Below, in pieces: positions 39,801 through 58,983 of a DNA stretch of 64,000 nt; positions within the stretch are counted from its first letter, which is position 1, and the number at the start of each line of letters is the position of its first letter. The translations under genes were made by a program, and so were the position numbers. The stretch spans positions 1,847,083 through 1,911,082 of the forward strand of contig CM024174.1 in assembly GCA_013433145.1 (NCBI GenBank). The letters are read 5' to 3'. The stretch comes from Ascaris suum. Its lineage: Eukaryota; Nematoda; Chromadorea; Rhabditida; Ascarididae. The notes below the pieces were generated by a model. It was not told where the DNA came from, did no database searches, and was given only the letters and a program-made list of their open reading frames with translations.

Positions 39801-39950
39801 TTGATGATAGTTGATACTAATTGATAATAATTGATAATAATTGATACTAATTGATAATAATTGATAATAATTGATAATAATTCATAATAATTGATAATAA
39901 TTGATAATAATTAATTGATGATAGTTGATACTAATTGATAATAATTGATA
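36841..39950. repeat. One period of the ~3.1-kb super-repeat
   Basis: The rare variant TTGATAACAATTGATAATAA occurs with its flanking units at 36841 and again at 39951, an offset of 3110. A second marker, GATGATTGATAACAATTG, lies at 37035 and 40145, also offset by 3110. The order of units around them (C-variant triplet, TTAATAATAA, then the marker) is the same in both copies. This shows duplication of a block of roughly 40 units rather than slippage of single 10-mers. Confidence 0.75.
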
Positions 39951-42900
39951 ACAATTGATAATAATTGATAATAATTAATTGATGATAGTTGATACTAATT
40001 GATACTAATTGATACTAATTGATAATAATTGATAATAATTGATAATAATTAATAATAATTGATAATAATTGATAATATTAATTGATGATAGTTGATACTA
40101 ATTGATAATAATTGATAATAATTAGATAATAATTGATAATAATTGATGATTGATAACAATTGATAATTATTGATAATAATTGATAATAATTAATTGATGA
40201 TAGTTGATACTAATTGATAATAATTGATAATAATATAAATGATAATTAATTGATAATAATTAATTGATGATAGTTGATACTAATTGATAATAATTGATAA
40301 TAATTGATAATAATTGATAATAATTAATTGATGATAGTTGATACTAATTGATACTAATTGATAATAATTGATAATAATTGATAATAATTGATAATAATTA
40401 ATTGATGATAGTTGATACTAATTGATACTAATTGATAATAATTGATAATAATTGATACTAATTGATAATAATTGATAATAATTGATAATAATTGATAATA
40501 ATTCATAATAATTGATAATAATTGATAATAATTGATAATAATTAATTGATGATAGTTGATACTAATTGATAATAATTGATAATAATTGATAATAATTAAT
40601 TGATGATAGTTGATACTAATTGATACTAATTGGTACTAATTGATAATAATTGATAATAATTGATAATAATTGATAATAATTGATAATAACTGATAATAAT
40701 TGATAATAATTGATAATAATTAATTGATGAAAGTTGATACTAATTGATACTAATTGATAATAATTGATAATAATTGATAATAATTGATAATAATTAAATT
40801 GATGATAGTATTTGATACTGATTGATAATAATTGAAAATAATTGATAATAATTGATAATAATTAATTGATGATAGTTGATACTAATTGATAATAATTGAT
40901 AATAATTGATAATAATTGATAATAATTAATTGATGATAGTTGATACTAATTGATACTAATTGATACTAATTGATAATAATTGATAATAATTAATAATAAT
41001 AATTGATAATAATTGATAATAATTAATTGATGATAGTTGATACTAATTGATACTAATCGATAATAATTGATAAATTGATACTAATTGATAATAATTGATA
41101 ATAATTGATAATAATTGATAATAATTGATATTGATAATATTGATAATTATTGATAATTATTTGATAATAATTAATTGATGATAATTTGATACTAATTGAT
41201 AATAATTGATAATAATTGATAATAATTGATAATAATTAATTGATGATAGTTGATACTAATTGATACTAATTGATAATAATTGATAATAATTGATAATAAT
41301 TGATAATAATTGATAATAATTAATTGATGATAGTTGATACTAATTGATACTAATTGATAATAATTGATATAATTGATACTAATTGATAATAATTGATAAT
41401 AATTGATAATAATGATAATAATTGATAATAAATATTGATAATAATTGATAATAATTGATAATAATTGATAATAATTAATTGATGATAGTCGATACTAATT
41501 GATAATAATTGATAATAATTGATAATAATTGATAATAATAATTGATGATAGTTGATACTAATTGATACTAATTGATACTAATTGATACTAGTTGATAATA
41601 ATTGATAATAATTGATAATAATTGATAATAATTGATAATAAATAATTGATGATAGTTGATACTAATTGATACTAATTGATAATAAGATATATTGATAATA
41701 ATAATTGATAATAATTGATAATAATTGATAATAATTGATAATAATTGATAATAATTGATATAATTGATAATAATTGATAATAATTAATTGATGATAGTTG
41801 ATACTAATTGATACTAATTGATAATAATTGATAATAATTGATAATAATTAATTGATGATATGATACTAATTGATACAATTGATAATAATTGATAATATTA
41901 ATTAATAATTTATGATAATAATTGATAATAATTAATTGATGATAGTTGATACTAATTGATACTAATTGATAATAATTGATAATAATTGATACTAATTGAT
42001 AATAATTGATAATAATTGATAATAATTGATAATAATTGATAAGAATGATAACAATTGATAATTAATGATAATAATTGATATAAAATTTAATTGATGATAG
42101 TTGATACTAATTGATAATAATTGATAATAATTGATAATAATTGATAATAATTAATTGATGATAGTTGATACTAATTGATAATAATTGATAATAATTGATA
42201 ATAATTGATAATAATTAATTGATGATAGTTGATACTAATTGATACTAATTGATAATAATTGATAATAATTGATAATAATTGATAATAATTGATAATAATT
42301 TAATTGATGATAGTTGATAATAATTGATACTAATTGATAATAATTGATAATAATTGATACTAATTGATAATAATTGATAATAATTGATAATAATTAATAT
42401 GAATAATAATTAATATAATTGAAAATAATTAATAATAAATAATAAATGAATAATAAAAAAATAATTGATAATAATTGATAATAATTGATAATAATTAATT
42501 GATGATAGTTGATACTAATTGATAATAATTGATAATAATTGATAATAATGATAATAATTAATTGAAATATAGTGATACTAATTGATACTAATTGATACTA
42601 ATTGATACTAATTGATAATAATTGATAATAATTGATAATAATTGATAATAATTAATTGATGATAGTTGATACTAATTGATACTAATTGATAATAATTGAT
42701 AATAATTGAAATAATTGATACTAATTGATATAATTGATAATAATTGATAATAATTGATAATAATTGATAATAATTGATAATAATTAATTGATGATATAGT
42801 TTGATACTAATTGATAATAATTGATAATAATTGATAATAATTGATAATAATTAATTGATGATAGTTGATACTAATTGATAATAATTGATAATAATTGATA

Positions 42901-45900
42901 ATAATTGATAATAATTGATAATAGTTGATAATAATTGATAATAATTGATAATAATTGATAATAAATATTTGATGATAGTTGATACTAATTGATAATAATT
43001 AATTGATAATAATTGATAATAATTGATAATAATTAATTGATGATAGTTGATACTAATTGATACTAATTGATAATAATTGATAATAATTGATAATAATTGA
43101 TAATAATTGATAATAATTAATTGATGATAGTTGATACTAATTGATACTAATTGATACTAATTGATAATAATTGATAATAATTAATTGAATAATTAGTTGA
43201 TACTAATTGATTACTAATTGATAATAATTGATACTAATTGATAATAATTGATAATAATTGATAATAATTGATAATAATTGATAATAATTAATTGATGATA
43301 GTTGATACCAATTGATACTAATTGATACTAATTGATAATAATTGATAATAATTGATAATAATTGATAATAATTAATTGATGATAGTTGATACTAATTGAT
43401 ACTAATTGATAATAATTGATAATAATTGATAATAATTGATAATAATTGATAATAACTGATAATAATTGATAATAATTGATAATAATTAATTGATGATAGT
43501 TGATACTAATTGATACTAATTGATAATAATTGATAATAATTGATAATAATTAATTGATGATAGTTGATACTAATTGATACTAATTGATAATAATTGATAA
43601 TAATTGATAATAATTGATAATAATTAATTGATGATAGTTGATACTAATTGATAATAAATTGATAATAATTGATAATAATAAATAATAATTAATTGATGAT
43701 AGTTGATACTAATTGATACTAATTGATAATAATTGATAATAATTGATAATAATTAATTGATGATAGTTGATACTAATTGATAATAATTGATAATAATTGA
43801 TAATAATTAATTGATGATAGTTGATACTAATTGATAATAATTGATAATAATTGATAATAATTGATAATAATAATTGATGATAGTTGATACTAATTGATAA
43901 TAATTGATAATTGAATTGATACTAATTGATAATAATTGATAATAATTGATAATAATTGATAATAATTGATAATAATTGATAATAATTGATAATAATATAT
44001 AATAATTAATTGATGATAGTTGATACTAATTGATAATAATTGATAATAATTGATAATAATTAATAATAAAATAAATTGATGATAGTTGATACTAATTGAT
44101 ACTAATTGATAATAATTGATACTAATTGATAATAATTGATAATAATTGATAATAATTGATAATAATTAATTGATGATAGTTGATACTAATTGATACTAAT
44201 TGATAATAATTGATAATTGATTGATAATAATATTGATAATAATTGATAATAATTGATAATAATTGATAATAATTGATAATAATATAATTGATGATAGTGA
44301 TACTAATTGATAATAATTGATAATAATTGATAATAATTGATAATAATTAATTGATGATAGTTGATACTAATTGATAATAATTGATAATAAATTGATAATA
44401 TTTGAATAATAATTGATAATAATTGATAATAATTGATAATAATTGATAATAATTGTATTATTGATAGTTAAACTAATTGATACTAATTGATAATAATTGA
44501 TAATAATTGATAATAATTGATACTAATTGAAATAATTGATAATAATTGATAATAACTGATAATAATTGATAATAATTGATAATAATTAATTGATGATAGT
44601 TGATACTAATTGATACTAATTGATAATAATTGATAATAATTGATAATAATTAATTGATGATAGTTGATACTAATTGATACTAATTGATAATAATTGATAA
44701 TAATTGATAATAATTGATAATAATTGATAATAATTAATTGATGATAGTTGATACTAATTGATACTAATTGATAATAATTGATAATAATTGATACTAATTG
44801 ATAATAATTGATAATAATTGATAATAATTGATAATAATTGATGATAGATAACAATTGATAATTATTGATAATAATTGATAATAATTAATTGATGATAGTT
44901 GATACTAATTGATAATAATTGATAATAATTGATAATAATTGATAATAATTAATTGATATAGTTGATACTAATTGATAATAATTGATAATAATTGATAATA
45001 ATTGATAATAATTAATTGATGATAGTTGATACTAATTGATACTAATTGATAATAATTGATAATAATTGATAATAATTGATAATAATTGATAATAATTAAT
45101 TGATGATAGTTGATACTAATTGATACTAATTGATAATAATTGATAATAATTGATACTAATTGATAATAATTGATAATAATTGATAATAATTGATAATAAT
45201 TTGATAATAATTGATAATAATTGATAATAATTGATAATAATTGATAATAATTAATTGATGATAGTCGATACTAATTGATAATAATTGATAATAATTGATA
45301 ATAATTGATAATAAAATAAATTGATGATAGTTGATACTAATTGATACTAATTGATACTAATTGATACTAATTGATAATAATTGATAATAATTGATAATAA
45401 TTGATAATAATTAATTGATGATAGTTGATACTAATTGATACTAATTGATAATAATTGATAATAATTGATAATAATTGATACTAATTGATAATAATTGATA
45501 ATAATTGATAATAACTGATAATAATTGATAATAATTGATAATAATTAATTGATGATATTTGATACTAATTGATACTAATTGATAATAATTGATAATAATT
45601 GATAATAATTAATTGATGATAGTTGATACTAATTGATAATAATTGATAATAATTGATAATAATTGATAATAATTGATAATATTCATAATAATTGATAATA
45701 ATTGATAATAATTGATAATATTAATTGATATATTTGATACTAATTGATAATAATTGATAATAATTGATAATAATTGATAATAATTAATTGATGATAGTTG
45801 ATACTAATTGATACTAATTGATATAATTGATAATAATTGATAATAATTGATAATAATTGATAATAATTAATTGATGATAGTTGATACTAATTGATACTAA

Positions 45901-48900
45901 TTGATAATAATTGATAATAATTGATAATAATAATAAATTGATGATAGTTGATACTAATTGATACTAATTGATAATAATTGATACTAATTGATATTAATTG
46001 ATAATAATTGATAATAATTGATAATAATTGATAATAATTAATTGATGATAGTTGATACTAATTGATACTAATTGATAATAATTGATAATAATTGATAATA
46101 ATTGATAATAATTGATAATAATTAATTGATGATAGTTGATACTAATTGATACTAATTGATAATAATTGATAATAATTGATAATAATTGAAATAATTGATA
46201 ATAATTGATAATAATTGATAATAATTGATATAATAAATTGATGATAATTGATATGATACTAATTGATACTAATTGATAATAATTGATAATAATTGATAAT
46301 AATTAATTGATGATAGTTGATACTAATTGATACTAATTGATAATAATTGATAATAATTGATAATAATTGATAATAATATAATTAATTGATATAGTTGATA
46401 CTAATTGATAATAATTGATAATAATTGATAATAATAAATAATAATTAATTGATGATAGATTATACTAATTGATACTAATTGATAATAATTGATAATAATT
46501 GATAATAATTAATTGATGAAATTTGATACTAATTGATAATAATTGATAATAATTGATAATAATAAATGATGATAGTTGATACTAATTGATAATAATTGAT
46601 AATAATTGAAATAATAATTGATAATAATTAATTGATGATAGTTGATACTAATGATAATAATTGATAATAATTGAACTAATTGATAATAATTGATAATAAT
46701 TGATAATAATTCATAATAATTCATAATAATTGATAATAATTGATAATAATTGATAATAATTAATTGATGATAGTTGATACTAATTGATAATAATTGATAA
46801 TAATTGATAATAATTGATAATAATTAATTGATGATAGTTGATACTAATTGATACTAATTGAAACTAATTGATAATAATTGATAATAATTGAAATAATTAA
46901 TAATAATTGATAATAATTGATAATAATTAAATGATGATAGTTGATACCAATTGATACTAATTGATACTAATTGATAATAATTGATAATAATTGATAATAA
47001 TTGATAATAATTAATTGATGATAGTTGATACTAATTGATACTAATTGATAATAATTGATAATAATTGATAATAATTGATAATAATTAATTGATATAGTTG
47101 ATACTAATTGATACTAATTGATACTAATTGATAATAATTGATAATAATTGATAATAATTGATAATAATTAATTGATGATAGTTGATACTAATTGATACTA
47201 ATTGATACTAATTGATAATAATTGATAATAATTGATAATAATTGATAATAATTGATAATAATTAATTGATGATAGTTGATACTAATTGATACTAATTGAT
47301 AAATTGATAATAATTGATACTAATTGATAATAATTGATAATAATATTATAATAACTGATAATAATTGATAATAATTGATAATAATTAATTGATGATAGTT
47401 GATACTAATTGATACTAATTGATAATAATTGATAATAATTGATAATAATTAATTGATGATAGTTGATACTAATTGATACTAATTGATAATAATTGATAAT
47501 AATTGATAATAATTGATAATAATAATTGATGATAGTTGATACTAATTGATAATAATTGATAATAATTGATAATAATGATAATAATTAATTGATGATATTG
47601 ATACTAATTGATACTAATTGATACTAATTGATAATAATTGATAATAATTGATAATAATTGATAATAATTAATTGATGATAGTTGATACTAATTGATACTA
47701 ATTGATAATAATTGATAATAATTGATATTAATAATTGATGATAGTTATACTAATTGATACTAATTGATAATAATTGATAATAATTGATAAAAATTGATAT
47801 AAATTGATAATAATTGATAATAATTGATAATAATTGATAATAAATAATTGATGATAGTTGATACTAATTGATACATTGATACTAATTGATACTAATTGAT
47901 AATAATTGATAATAATTGATAATAATTGATAATAATTGATAATAATTTAATTGATGATAGTTGATACTAATTGATACTAATTGATAAAATTGATAATAAT
48001 TGATAATAATTGATAATAAATAATTGATAATAATTGATAATAATTGATAATAATTGATAATAATTGATAATAATTAATTGATGATAGTTGATACTAATTG
48101 ATACTAATTGATAATAATTGATAATAATTGATAATAATTAATTGATGATAGTTGATACTAATTGATACTAATTGATAATAATTGATAATAATTGATAATA
48201 ATTGATAATAAATGATATATAATTGATAATAATTGATAATAATTGATAATAATTAATTGATGATAGTTGATACTAATTGATTACTAATTGATAATAATTG
48301 ATAATAATTGATAAATTAATTGATGATAGTTGATACTAATTGATAATAATTGATAATAAATTGATAATAATTGATAATAATTAATTGATGATAGTTTTAT
48401 TGATACTAATTGATAATAATTGATAATAATTGATAATAATTGATAATAATTAATTGATGATAGTTGATACTAATTGATACTAATTGATAATAATTGATAA
48501 TAATTGATAATAATTAATAATAATTGATAATAATTGATAATAATTTAATTGATGATAGTTGATACTAATTATACTAATTGATAATAATTGATAATAATTG
48601 ATACTAATTGATAATAATTGATAAAATTTGATAATATATTGATAATAATTTATAATTGATAATAATTGATAATAATTGATAATAATTGATAATAATTAAA
48701 TTGATGATATTGATACTAATTGATAATAATTGATAATAATTGATAATAATTGATAATAATAATTAATTGATGATAGTTGATACTAATTGATAATAATTGA
48801 TAATAATTGATAATAATTGATAATAATTGATAATAATTAATTGATGATATTGATACTAATTGATACTAATTGATATATTGATAATAATTGATAATAATTG

Positions 48901-51900
48901 ATAATAATTGATAATAATAATTGAGATAGTTGATACTAATTGATAACTAATTGATAATAATTGATAATAATTGATACTAATTGATAATAATTGATAATAA
49001 TTGATAATAATTGATAATAAGATAATAATTGATAATAATTGATAATAATTGATAATAATTGATAATAATTAATTGATGATAGTTGATACTAATTGATAAT
49101 AATTGATAATAATTGAAATAATTGATAATAATTAATTGATGATAGTTGATACTAATTGATACTAATTGATAATAATTGATAATAATTGATAATAATTGAT
49201 AATAATTGATAATAATTGATAATAATTGATAATAATTGATAATAATTGATAATAATTGATAATAATTAATTGATGATATTGATACTAATTGATACTAATT
49301 GATAATAATTGATAATAATTGATAATAATTAATTGATGATATTTGATACTAATTGATACTAATTGATAATAATTGATAATAATTGATAATAATTAATAAT
49401 AATTGATAATAATTGATAATAATAATTGATGAAAGTTGATAATAATTGATAATAATTGATAATAATTGATAATAATTAAATTAATGATAGTTGATACTAA
49501 TTGATAATAATTGATAATAATTGATAATAATTAATTGATGATAGTTGATACTAATTGATAAAATAATAATTGATAATAATTGATAATAATTTGATAATAA
49601 TTAATTGATGATAGTTGATACTAATTGATAATTAATTGATAATAATTGATAATAATTGATAATAATTAATTGATGATAGTTGATACTAATTGATACTAAT
49701 TGATAATAATTGATAATAATTGATAATAATTAATAATAATTGATAATAATTGATAATAATTAATTGATGATAGTTGATACTAATTGATACTAAAATGATA
49801 ATAATTGATAATAATTGATAATAATTGATAATAATTATAATAATTGATAATAATTGATAATAATTGATGATAGTTGATAATAATTGATAATAATTGATAA
49901 TAATTGATAATAATTAATTGATGATAGTTGATACTAATTGATAATAATTGATAATAATTGATAATAATTGATAATAATTAATTGATGATAGTTGATACTA
50001 ATTGATTATAATTGATAATAATTGATAATAATTGATAATAATTTAATTGATGATAGTTGATACTAATTGATAATAATTGATAATAATTGATAATAATTGA
50101 TAATAATTGATAATAATTGATAATAATTAATTGATGATAGTTGATAATAATTGATAATAATTGAATAATAATTTTGATAATAATTGATACTAATTGATAA
50201 ATAATTGATAATAATTGATAATAATTGATAATAATTGATAATATGATAATAATTGATAATAATTGATAATAATTGATATAATTAATTGATGATAGTTGAT
50301 ACTAATTGATAATAATTGATAATAATTGATAATAATTGATAATAATTAATTGATGATAGTTGATACTAATTGATACTAATTGATAATAATTGATAATATT
50401 GATAATAATTGATACTAATTGATAATAATTGATAATAATTGATAATAATTGATAATAATTGATAATAATTGATAATAATTAATTGATGATAGTTGATACT
50501 AATTGATACTAATTGATAATAATTGATAATAATAATTGATAATAATTAATTGATGATAGTTGATACTAATTGATACTAATTGATATAATTGATAATAATT
50601 GATAATAATTGATAATAATTGATAATAATTAATTGATGATAGTTGATACTAATTGATAATAATTGATAATAATTGATAATAATTGATAATAATTGATAAT
50701 AATTGATATATAATTGATATAATTGATAATAATTGATTGATTGAAATAATTGATAATAATTGATAATAATTGATAATAATAAATTGATGATAGTTGATAC
50801 TAATTGATAATAATTGATATAATTGATAAATTGATAATAATTAATTGATAATAGTTGATAATAATTGATAATAATAAATAATAATTGATAATAATTGATA
50901 ATAATTAATTGATGATAGTTGATACTAATTGATACTAATTGATAATAATTGATAATAATTGATACTAATTGATAATAATTGATAATAATTGATAATAATT
51001 TAATAATTGATGATTGATAACAATTGAAATTATTGATAATAATTGATAATAATTAAGATGATAGTTGATACTAATTGATAATAATTGATAATAATTGATA
51101 ATAATTGATAATAATTAATTGATGATAGTTGATACTAATTGATAATTGAAAATAAATTGATAATAATTGATAATAATTGATAATAATTAATTGATGATAG
51201 TTGATACTAATTGATACTAATTGATAATAATTGATAATAATTGATAATAAATTGATAATAATTGATAATAATTAATTGATGATAGTTGATACTAATTGAT
51301 ACTAATTGATAATAATTGATAATAATTGATACTAATTGATAATAATTGATAATAATTGATAATAATTGATAAAATTGATAATAATTGATAATAATTGATA
51401 ATAATTGATAATAATTAATTGATGATAGTTGATACTAATTGATACTAATTGATAATAATTGATAATAATTGATAATAATTGATAATAATTAATTGATGAT
51501 AGTTGATACTAATTGATAATAATTGATAATAATTGATAATAATTGATAATAATTGATAAAAATTGATAATAATTGATAATAATTGATAATAATTGATAAT
51601 AATTAATTGATGATAGTTGATACTAATTGATAATAATTGATAATAATTGATAATAATTGATAATAATTAATTGATGATAGTTGATACTAATTGATACTAA
51701 TTGATACTAATTGATAATAATTGATAATAATTGATAATAATTAAAAATAATTGATAATAATTGATAATAATTAATTGATGATAGTTGATACTAATTGATA
51801 ATAATTGATAATAATTGATTAAAAATTGATAATAATTGATATTTGATAATAATTGATAATTATTGATAATAATTGATAATAATTAATTGATGATAGTTGA

Positions 51901-54900
51901 TACTAATTGATAATAATTGATAATAATTGATAATAATTGATAATAATTAATTGATGATAGTTGATACTAATTGATAATAATTGATAATAATTGATAATAA
52001 TTGATTGATATTAATTATTGATGATAGTTGATACTAATTGATACTAATTGATAATAATTGATAATAATTGATAATAATTGATAATAATTAAATGATGATA
52101 GTTGATACTAATTGATAATAATTGATAATAATTGATAATAATTGATACTAATTGATAATAATTGATAATAATTATAATAATTGATAATAATTGATAATAA
52201 TTGATAATAATTGATAATAATTGATAAAATTAATTGATGATAGTTGATACTAATTGATAATAATTGATAATAATTGATAATAATTAATTGATGATAGTTG
52301 ATACTAATTGATATAATTGAAAATTGATAATAATTGATAAATTGATAATAATTGATAATAATTGATAATAATTGATAATAATTGATAATAATTGATAATA
52401 ATAATTGATGATAGTTGATACTAATTGATACTAATTGATAATAATTGATAATAATTGATAATAATTGATAATAAATAATGATGATAGATTTATACTAATT
52501 GATAATAATTGAAAATAATTGATAATAATTGATAATAATTAATTGATGAAGTTGATACTAATTGATAATAATTGATAATAATTGATAATAATTGATAATA
52601 ATTAATTGATGATAGTTGATACTAATTGATACTAATTGATACTAATTGATAATAAAATTTTTAATAATTTAAAATAAAAATTGATAATAATTGATAATAA
52701 TGATAATAATTGATAATATAAAAAATAATTAATTGATGATAGTTGATACTAATTGATACTAATTGATAATAATGATAATAATTGATAATAATTGATAATA
52801 ATTGATAATAATTGATAATAATTGATAAAATTGATGATTGATAAAAATTGATATTATTGATAATAATTGATATTAATTAATTGATGATAGTTGATAATAA
52901 TTGATAATAATTGATTAATTGATAATAATTGATATAATTTATTGATGAATAGTGATAATAATTGATAATAATTGATAATAATTGATAATAATTGATAATA
53001 ATTGATAATTATAATTGATGATAGTTGATAATAATTGATACAATTTGATAATAATTGATAATAATTGATAATAATTGATAATAATTATTGATGATAGTTA
53101 TACTAATTGATAATAATTGATAAAATTGATAATAATTGATAATAATTGATAATAATTGATAATAATTGATAATAATTGATAATATTGATAATAATTGATG
53201 ATATAATTGATAATAATTAATTGATGATAGTTGATACTAATTGATAATAATTGATAATAATTGATAATAATTGATAATAATTAATTGATGATAGTTGATA
53301 CTAATTGATACTAATTGATATAATTGATACTAATATAATAATTGATAATAATTGATAATAATTGATAATAATTGATAATAATTGATATTAATTAATTGAT
53401 GATAGTTGATACTAATTGATACTAATTGATAATAATTGATAATAATTGATAATATTTCTAATAATTGATTAATTTTTATATATTATTTGATAATAATTGA
53501 TAATAATTGATAATAATTGATAATAATTTTTGATGATATTGATACTAATTGATAATAATTGATAATAATTGATAATAATTGATAAATTAATTGATGAATA
53601 GTTGATAATAATTGATACTAATTGATAATAATTGATAATATAATAATAATTGATAATAATTGATAATTAATTAATTGATGATAGTTGATACTAATTGATA
53701 ATAATTGATAATAATTGATAAATAATTGAAATAATTGATAATAATTGATAATAATGATAATAATTGATAATAATTGATGATTGATTTTAATTGATTTATT
53801 TTTGATAATAATTGATAATAATAATTGATGATAGTTGATACTAATTGATAATAATTGATAATAATTGATAATAATTGATAATAATTAATTGAATGATAGT
53901 TGATAATAATTGATAATAATTGATAATAATTGATAATAATTTGATAATAATTAATTGATGATAGTTGATACTAATTGATAATAATTGATAATAATTGATA
54001 ATAATTGATAATAATTGATTAATTGATAATAATTATTGATGATAGTTGATAATAATTGATAATTAATTGATATTATGATAATAATATAATAATTGATAAT
54101 AATTGATAATAATTGATTATAATTGATAATAATTGATAATAATTCATATAATTGATAATAATTGATATTAATTGATAAATATTTAATTGATAATAATTGA
54201 TACTAATTGATAATAATTGATAATAATTGATAATAATTGATAATTAATTAAATGAATGATAATTGATACTAATTGATACTAATTGATAATAATTGATTAC
54301 TAGTTGATAATAATTGATAATAATTGATAATAATTTAATTGATGATAGTTGATACTAATTGATACTAATTGATAATAATTGATAATAATTGATAATAATT
54401 GATAGTAAATTGATAATAATTGATACTAATTGATAATAATTGATAATAATTGATAATAATTGATAATAATTAATTGATGATAGTTGATACTAATTGATAC
54501 TAATTGATAATAATTGATAATAATTGATAATAATTAATTGATGATAGTTGATACTAATTGATAATAATTGATAATAATTGAAAAATTGATAATAATTGAT
54601 AATAATTGATAATAATTGATAAATGATGATAATAATTGATAATAATTAATTGATGATAGTTGATACTAATTGATAATAATTGATAATAATTGATAATAAT
54701 TGATAATAATTAATTGATGATAGTTGATACAATTGATACTAATTGATAATAATTGATAATAATGATAATAATTGATAATAATTGATAATAATTAATTGAT
54801 GATAGTTGATACTAATTGATACTAATTGATAATAATTGATAATAATTGATAATAATTAATTGATGATAGTTGATACTAATTGATACTAATTGATAATAAT

Positions 54901-57900
54901 TGATAATAATTGATACTAAATTGATATAAAATGATAATAATTGATAATAATTGATAATAATTGATAATAATAATTGATGATAGTTGATACCAATTGATAC
55001 TAATTGATACTAATTGATAATAATTGATAATAATTGATAATAATTGATAATAATTAATTGATGATAGTTGATACTAATTGATACTAATTGATAATAATTG
55101 ATAATAGTTGATAATAATTGATAATAATTGATAATAATTAATTGATGATAGTTGATACTAATTGATACTAATTGATACTAATTGATAATAATTGATAATA
55201 ATTGATAATAATTGATAATAATTAATTGATGAAAGTTGATACTAATTGATACTAATTGATAATAATTGATAATAATTGATACTAATTGATAATAATTGAT
55301 AATAATTGATAATAATTGATAATAATTGATAATAATTAATTGATGAAGTTGATACTAATTGATACTAATTGATAATAATTGATAATAATTGATAATAATT
55401 AATTGATGATAGTTGATACTAATTGATACTAATTGATAAAATTGATAATAATTGATAATATTGATAATAATTAATTGATGATAGTTTAATACTAATTGAT
55501 AATAATTGATAATAATTGATAATAAAAAAATAATAATTAATTGATGATAGATGATACTAATTGATACTAATTGATAATAATTGATAATAATTGATAATAA
55601 TTAATTGATGATAGTTGATACTAATTGATAATAATTGATAATAATTGATAATAATTAATTGATGATAGTTGATACTAATTGATAATAATTGATAATAATT
55701 GATAATAATTGATAATAATTAATTGATGATAGTTGATACTAATTGATAATAATTGATAATAATTGATAATAATTGATAATAATTGATAATAATTGATAAT
55801 AATTGAAATAATTTGATAATAATTGATAATAATTGATAATAATTGATAATAATTAATTGATGATAGTTGATACTAATTGATAATAATTGATAATAATTGA
55901 TAATAATTGATAATAATTAATTGATGATAGTTGATACTAATTGATAGTAATTGATACTAAAATTGATAATAATTGATAATAATTGATAAATTAATTAATA
56001 ATAATTGATAATAATTGATAATAATTAATATGATGATATTTGATACCAATTGATACTAATTGATACTAATTGATAATAATTGATAATAATTGATAATAAT
56101 TGATAATAATTGAATTGATAATAGTTGATACTAATTGATACTAATTGATAATAATTGATAATAGTTGATAATAATTGATAATAATTAATTGATGATAGTT
56201 GATACTAATTGATACTAATTGATACTAATTGATAATAATTGATAATAATTGATAATAATTGATAATAATTAATTGATGATAGTTGATACTAATTGATACT
56301 AATTGATAATAATTGATAATAATTGATAATAATTGATAATAATTGATATAATTAATTGATGATAGTTGATACTAATTGATACTAATTGATAATAATTGAT
56401 AATAATTGATACTAATTGATAATAATTTAATAATTGATAATAATTGATAATAATTGATAATAATTGATAATAATTAATTGATGAAAGTTATTAATTGATA
56501 CTAATTGATACTAATTGATAATAATTGATAATAATTGATAATAATTAATTGATGATAGTTGATACTAATTGATACTAATTGATAATAATTGATAATAATT
56601 GATAATAATTGATAATAATTAATTGATGATAGTTGATACTAATTGATAATAATTGATATAATTGATAATAATTGATTATATTAATTGATGATAGTTGATA
56701 CTAATTGATACTAATTGATACTAATTGATAATAATTGATAATAATAGAAAATTGATAATAATTGATAAATTTGATAATAAAATAATAAATATGATGATAG
56801 TTGATACTAATTGATAATAATTGATAATAATTGATAATAATTGAATAATAATTTAATTGATGATAGTTGATACTAATTGATACTAATTGATAATAATTGA
56901 TAATAATTGATACTAATTGAAAATTAATTGATAATAATTGATAATAATTGATAATAATTGATAATAATTAATTGATGATAGTTGATACTAATTGATACTA
57001 ATTGATACTAAATTGATACTAATTGATACTAATTGATAATAATTGATAATAATTGATAATAATTGATAATAATTAATTGATGATAGTTGATACTAATTGA
57101 TACTAATTGATAATAATTGATAATAATTGATACTAATTGATAATAATTGATAATAATTGATAATAACTGATAATAATTGATATAATTGATAATAATTAAT
57201 TGATGATAGTTGATACTAATTGATACTAATTGATAATAATTGATAATAATTGATAATAATTAAATGAATGAAGTTGATACTAATTGATACTAATTGATAA
57301 TAATTGATAATAATTGATAATAATTGATAATAATTAATTGATGATAGTTGATACTAATTGATAATAATTGATAATAATTGATAATAATAAATAATAATTA
57401 ATTGATGATAGATGATACTAATTGATACTAATTGATAAATTGATAATAATTGATAATAATTAATTGATGATAGTTGATACTAATTGATAATAATTGATAA
57501 TAATTGATAATAATTGATAATAATTAATTGATGATAGTTGATACTAATTGATACTAATTGATAATAATTGATAATAATTGATAATAATTGATAATAATTA
57601 ATTGATGATAGTTGATACTAATTGATAAAAATTGATAATAATTGATAATAATTGATAATAATTGATAATAATTGATAATAAATTGATAATAATTCATAAT
57701 AATTGATAATAATTGATAATAATTGATAATAATTAATTGATGATAGTTGATACTAATTGATAATAATTGATAATAATTGATAATAATTGATAATAATTAA
57801 TTGATGATAGTTGATACTAATTGATCTAAATGATACTAATTGATAATAATTGATAATAATTGATAATAATTAATAATAATTGATAATAATTGATAATAAT

Positions 57901-58983
57901 TAATTGATGATAGTTGATACCAATTGATACTAATTGATAAATTGATAATAATTGATAATAATTGATAATTATTGATAATAATTAATTGATGATAGTTGAT
58001 ACTAATTGATACTAATTGATATAATTGATAATAATGATAATAATTGATAATAATTGATAATAATTAATTGATGATAGTTGATACTAATTGATTACTAATT
58101 GATACTAATTGATAATAATTGATAATAATTGATAATAATTGATAATAATTAATTGATGATAGTTATATACTAATTGATACTAATTGATAATAATTGATAA
58201 TAATTGATAATAATTGATAATAATTGATAAAATTAATTGATGATAGTTGATACTAATTGATACTAATTGATAATAATTGATAATAATTGATAATAATTGA
58301 TAATAATTGATAATAATTGATAATAATTGATAAATAATTGATAATAATGATAATAATAAATTGATGATAGTTGATACTAATTGATACTAATTGATAATAA
58401 TTGATAATAATTGATAATAATTAATTGATGATAAGTTGATACTAATTGATACTAATTGATAATAATTGATAATAATTGATAATAATTGATAATAATTAAT
58501 TGATGATAGTTGATACTAATTGATAATAATTGATAATAATTGATAATAATAATAATAATTAATTGATATAGAAAATGATACTAATTGATACTAATTGATA
58601 ATAATTGATAATAATTGATAATAATTAATTGATGATAGTTGATACTAATTGATAATAATTGATAATAATTGATAATAATTATAATAATTAATTGATGATA
58701 GTTGATACTAATTGATACTAATTGATAATAATTGATAATAATTGATAATAATTGATAATAATTAATTGATGAATAGTTGATACTAATTGATAATAATTGA
58801 TAATAATTGATAATAATTGATAATAATTAATTGATGATAGTTGATACTAATTGATACTAATTGATAATAATTGATAATAATTGATAATAATTGATAATAA
58901 TTGATAATAATTATTGATGATAGTTGATACTAATGATAATAATTGATAATAAATTGATAATAATTGATAATAATTGATAATAA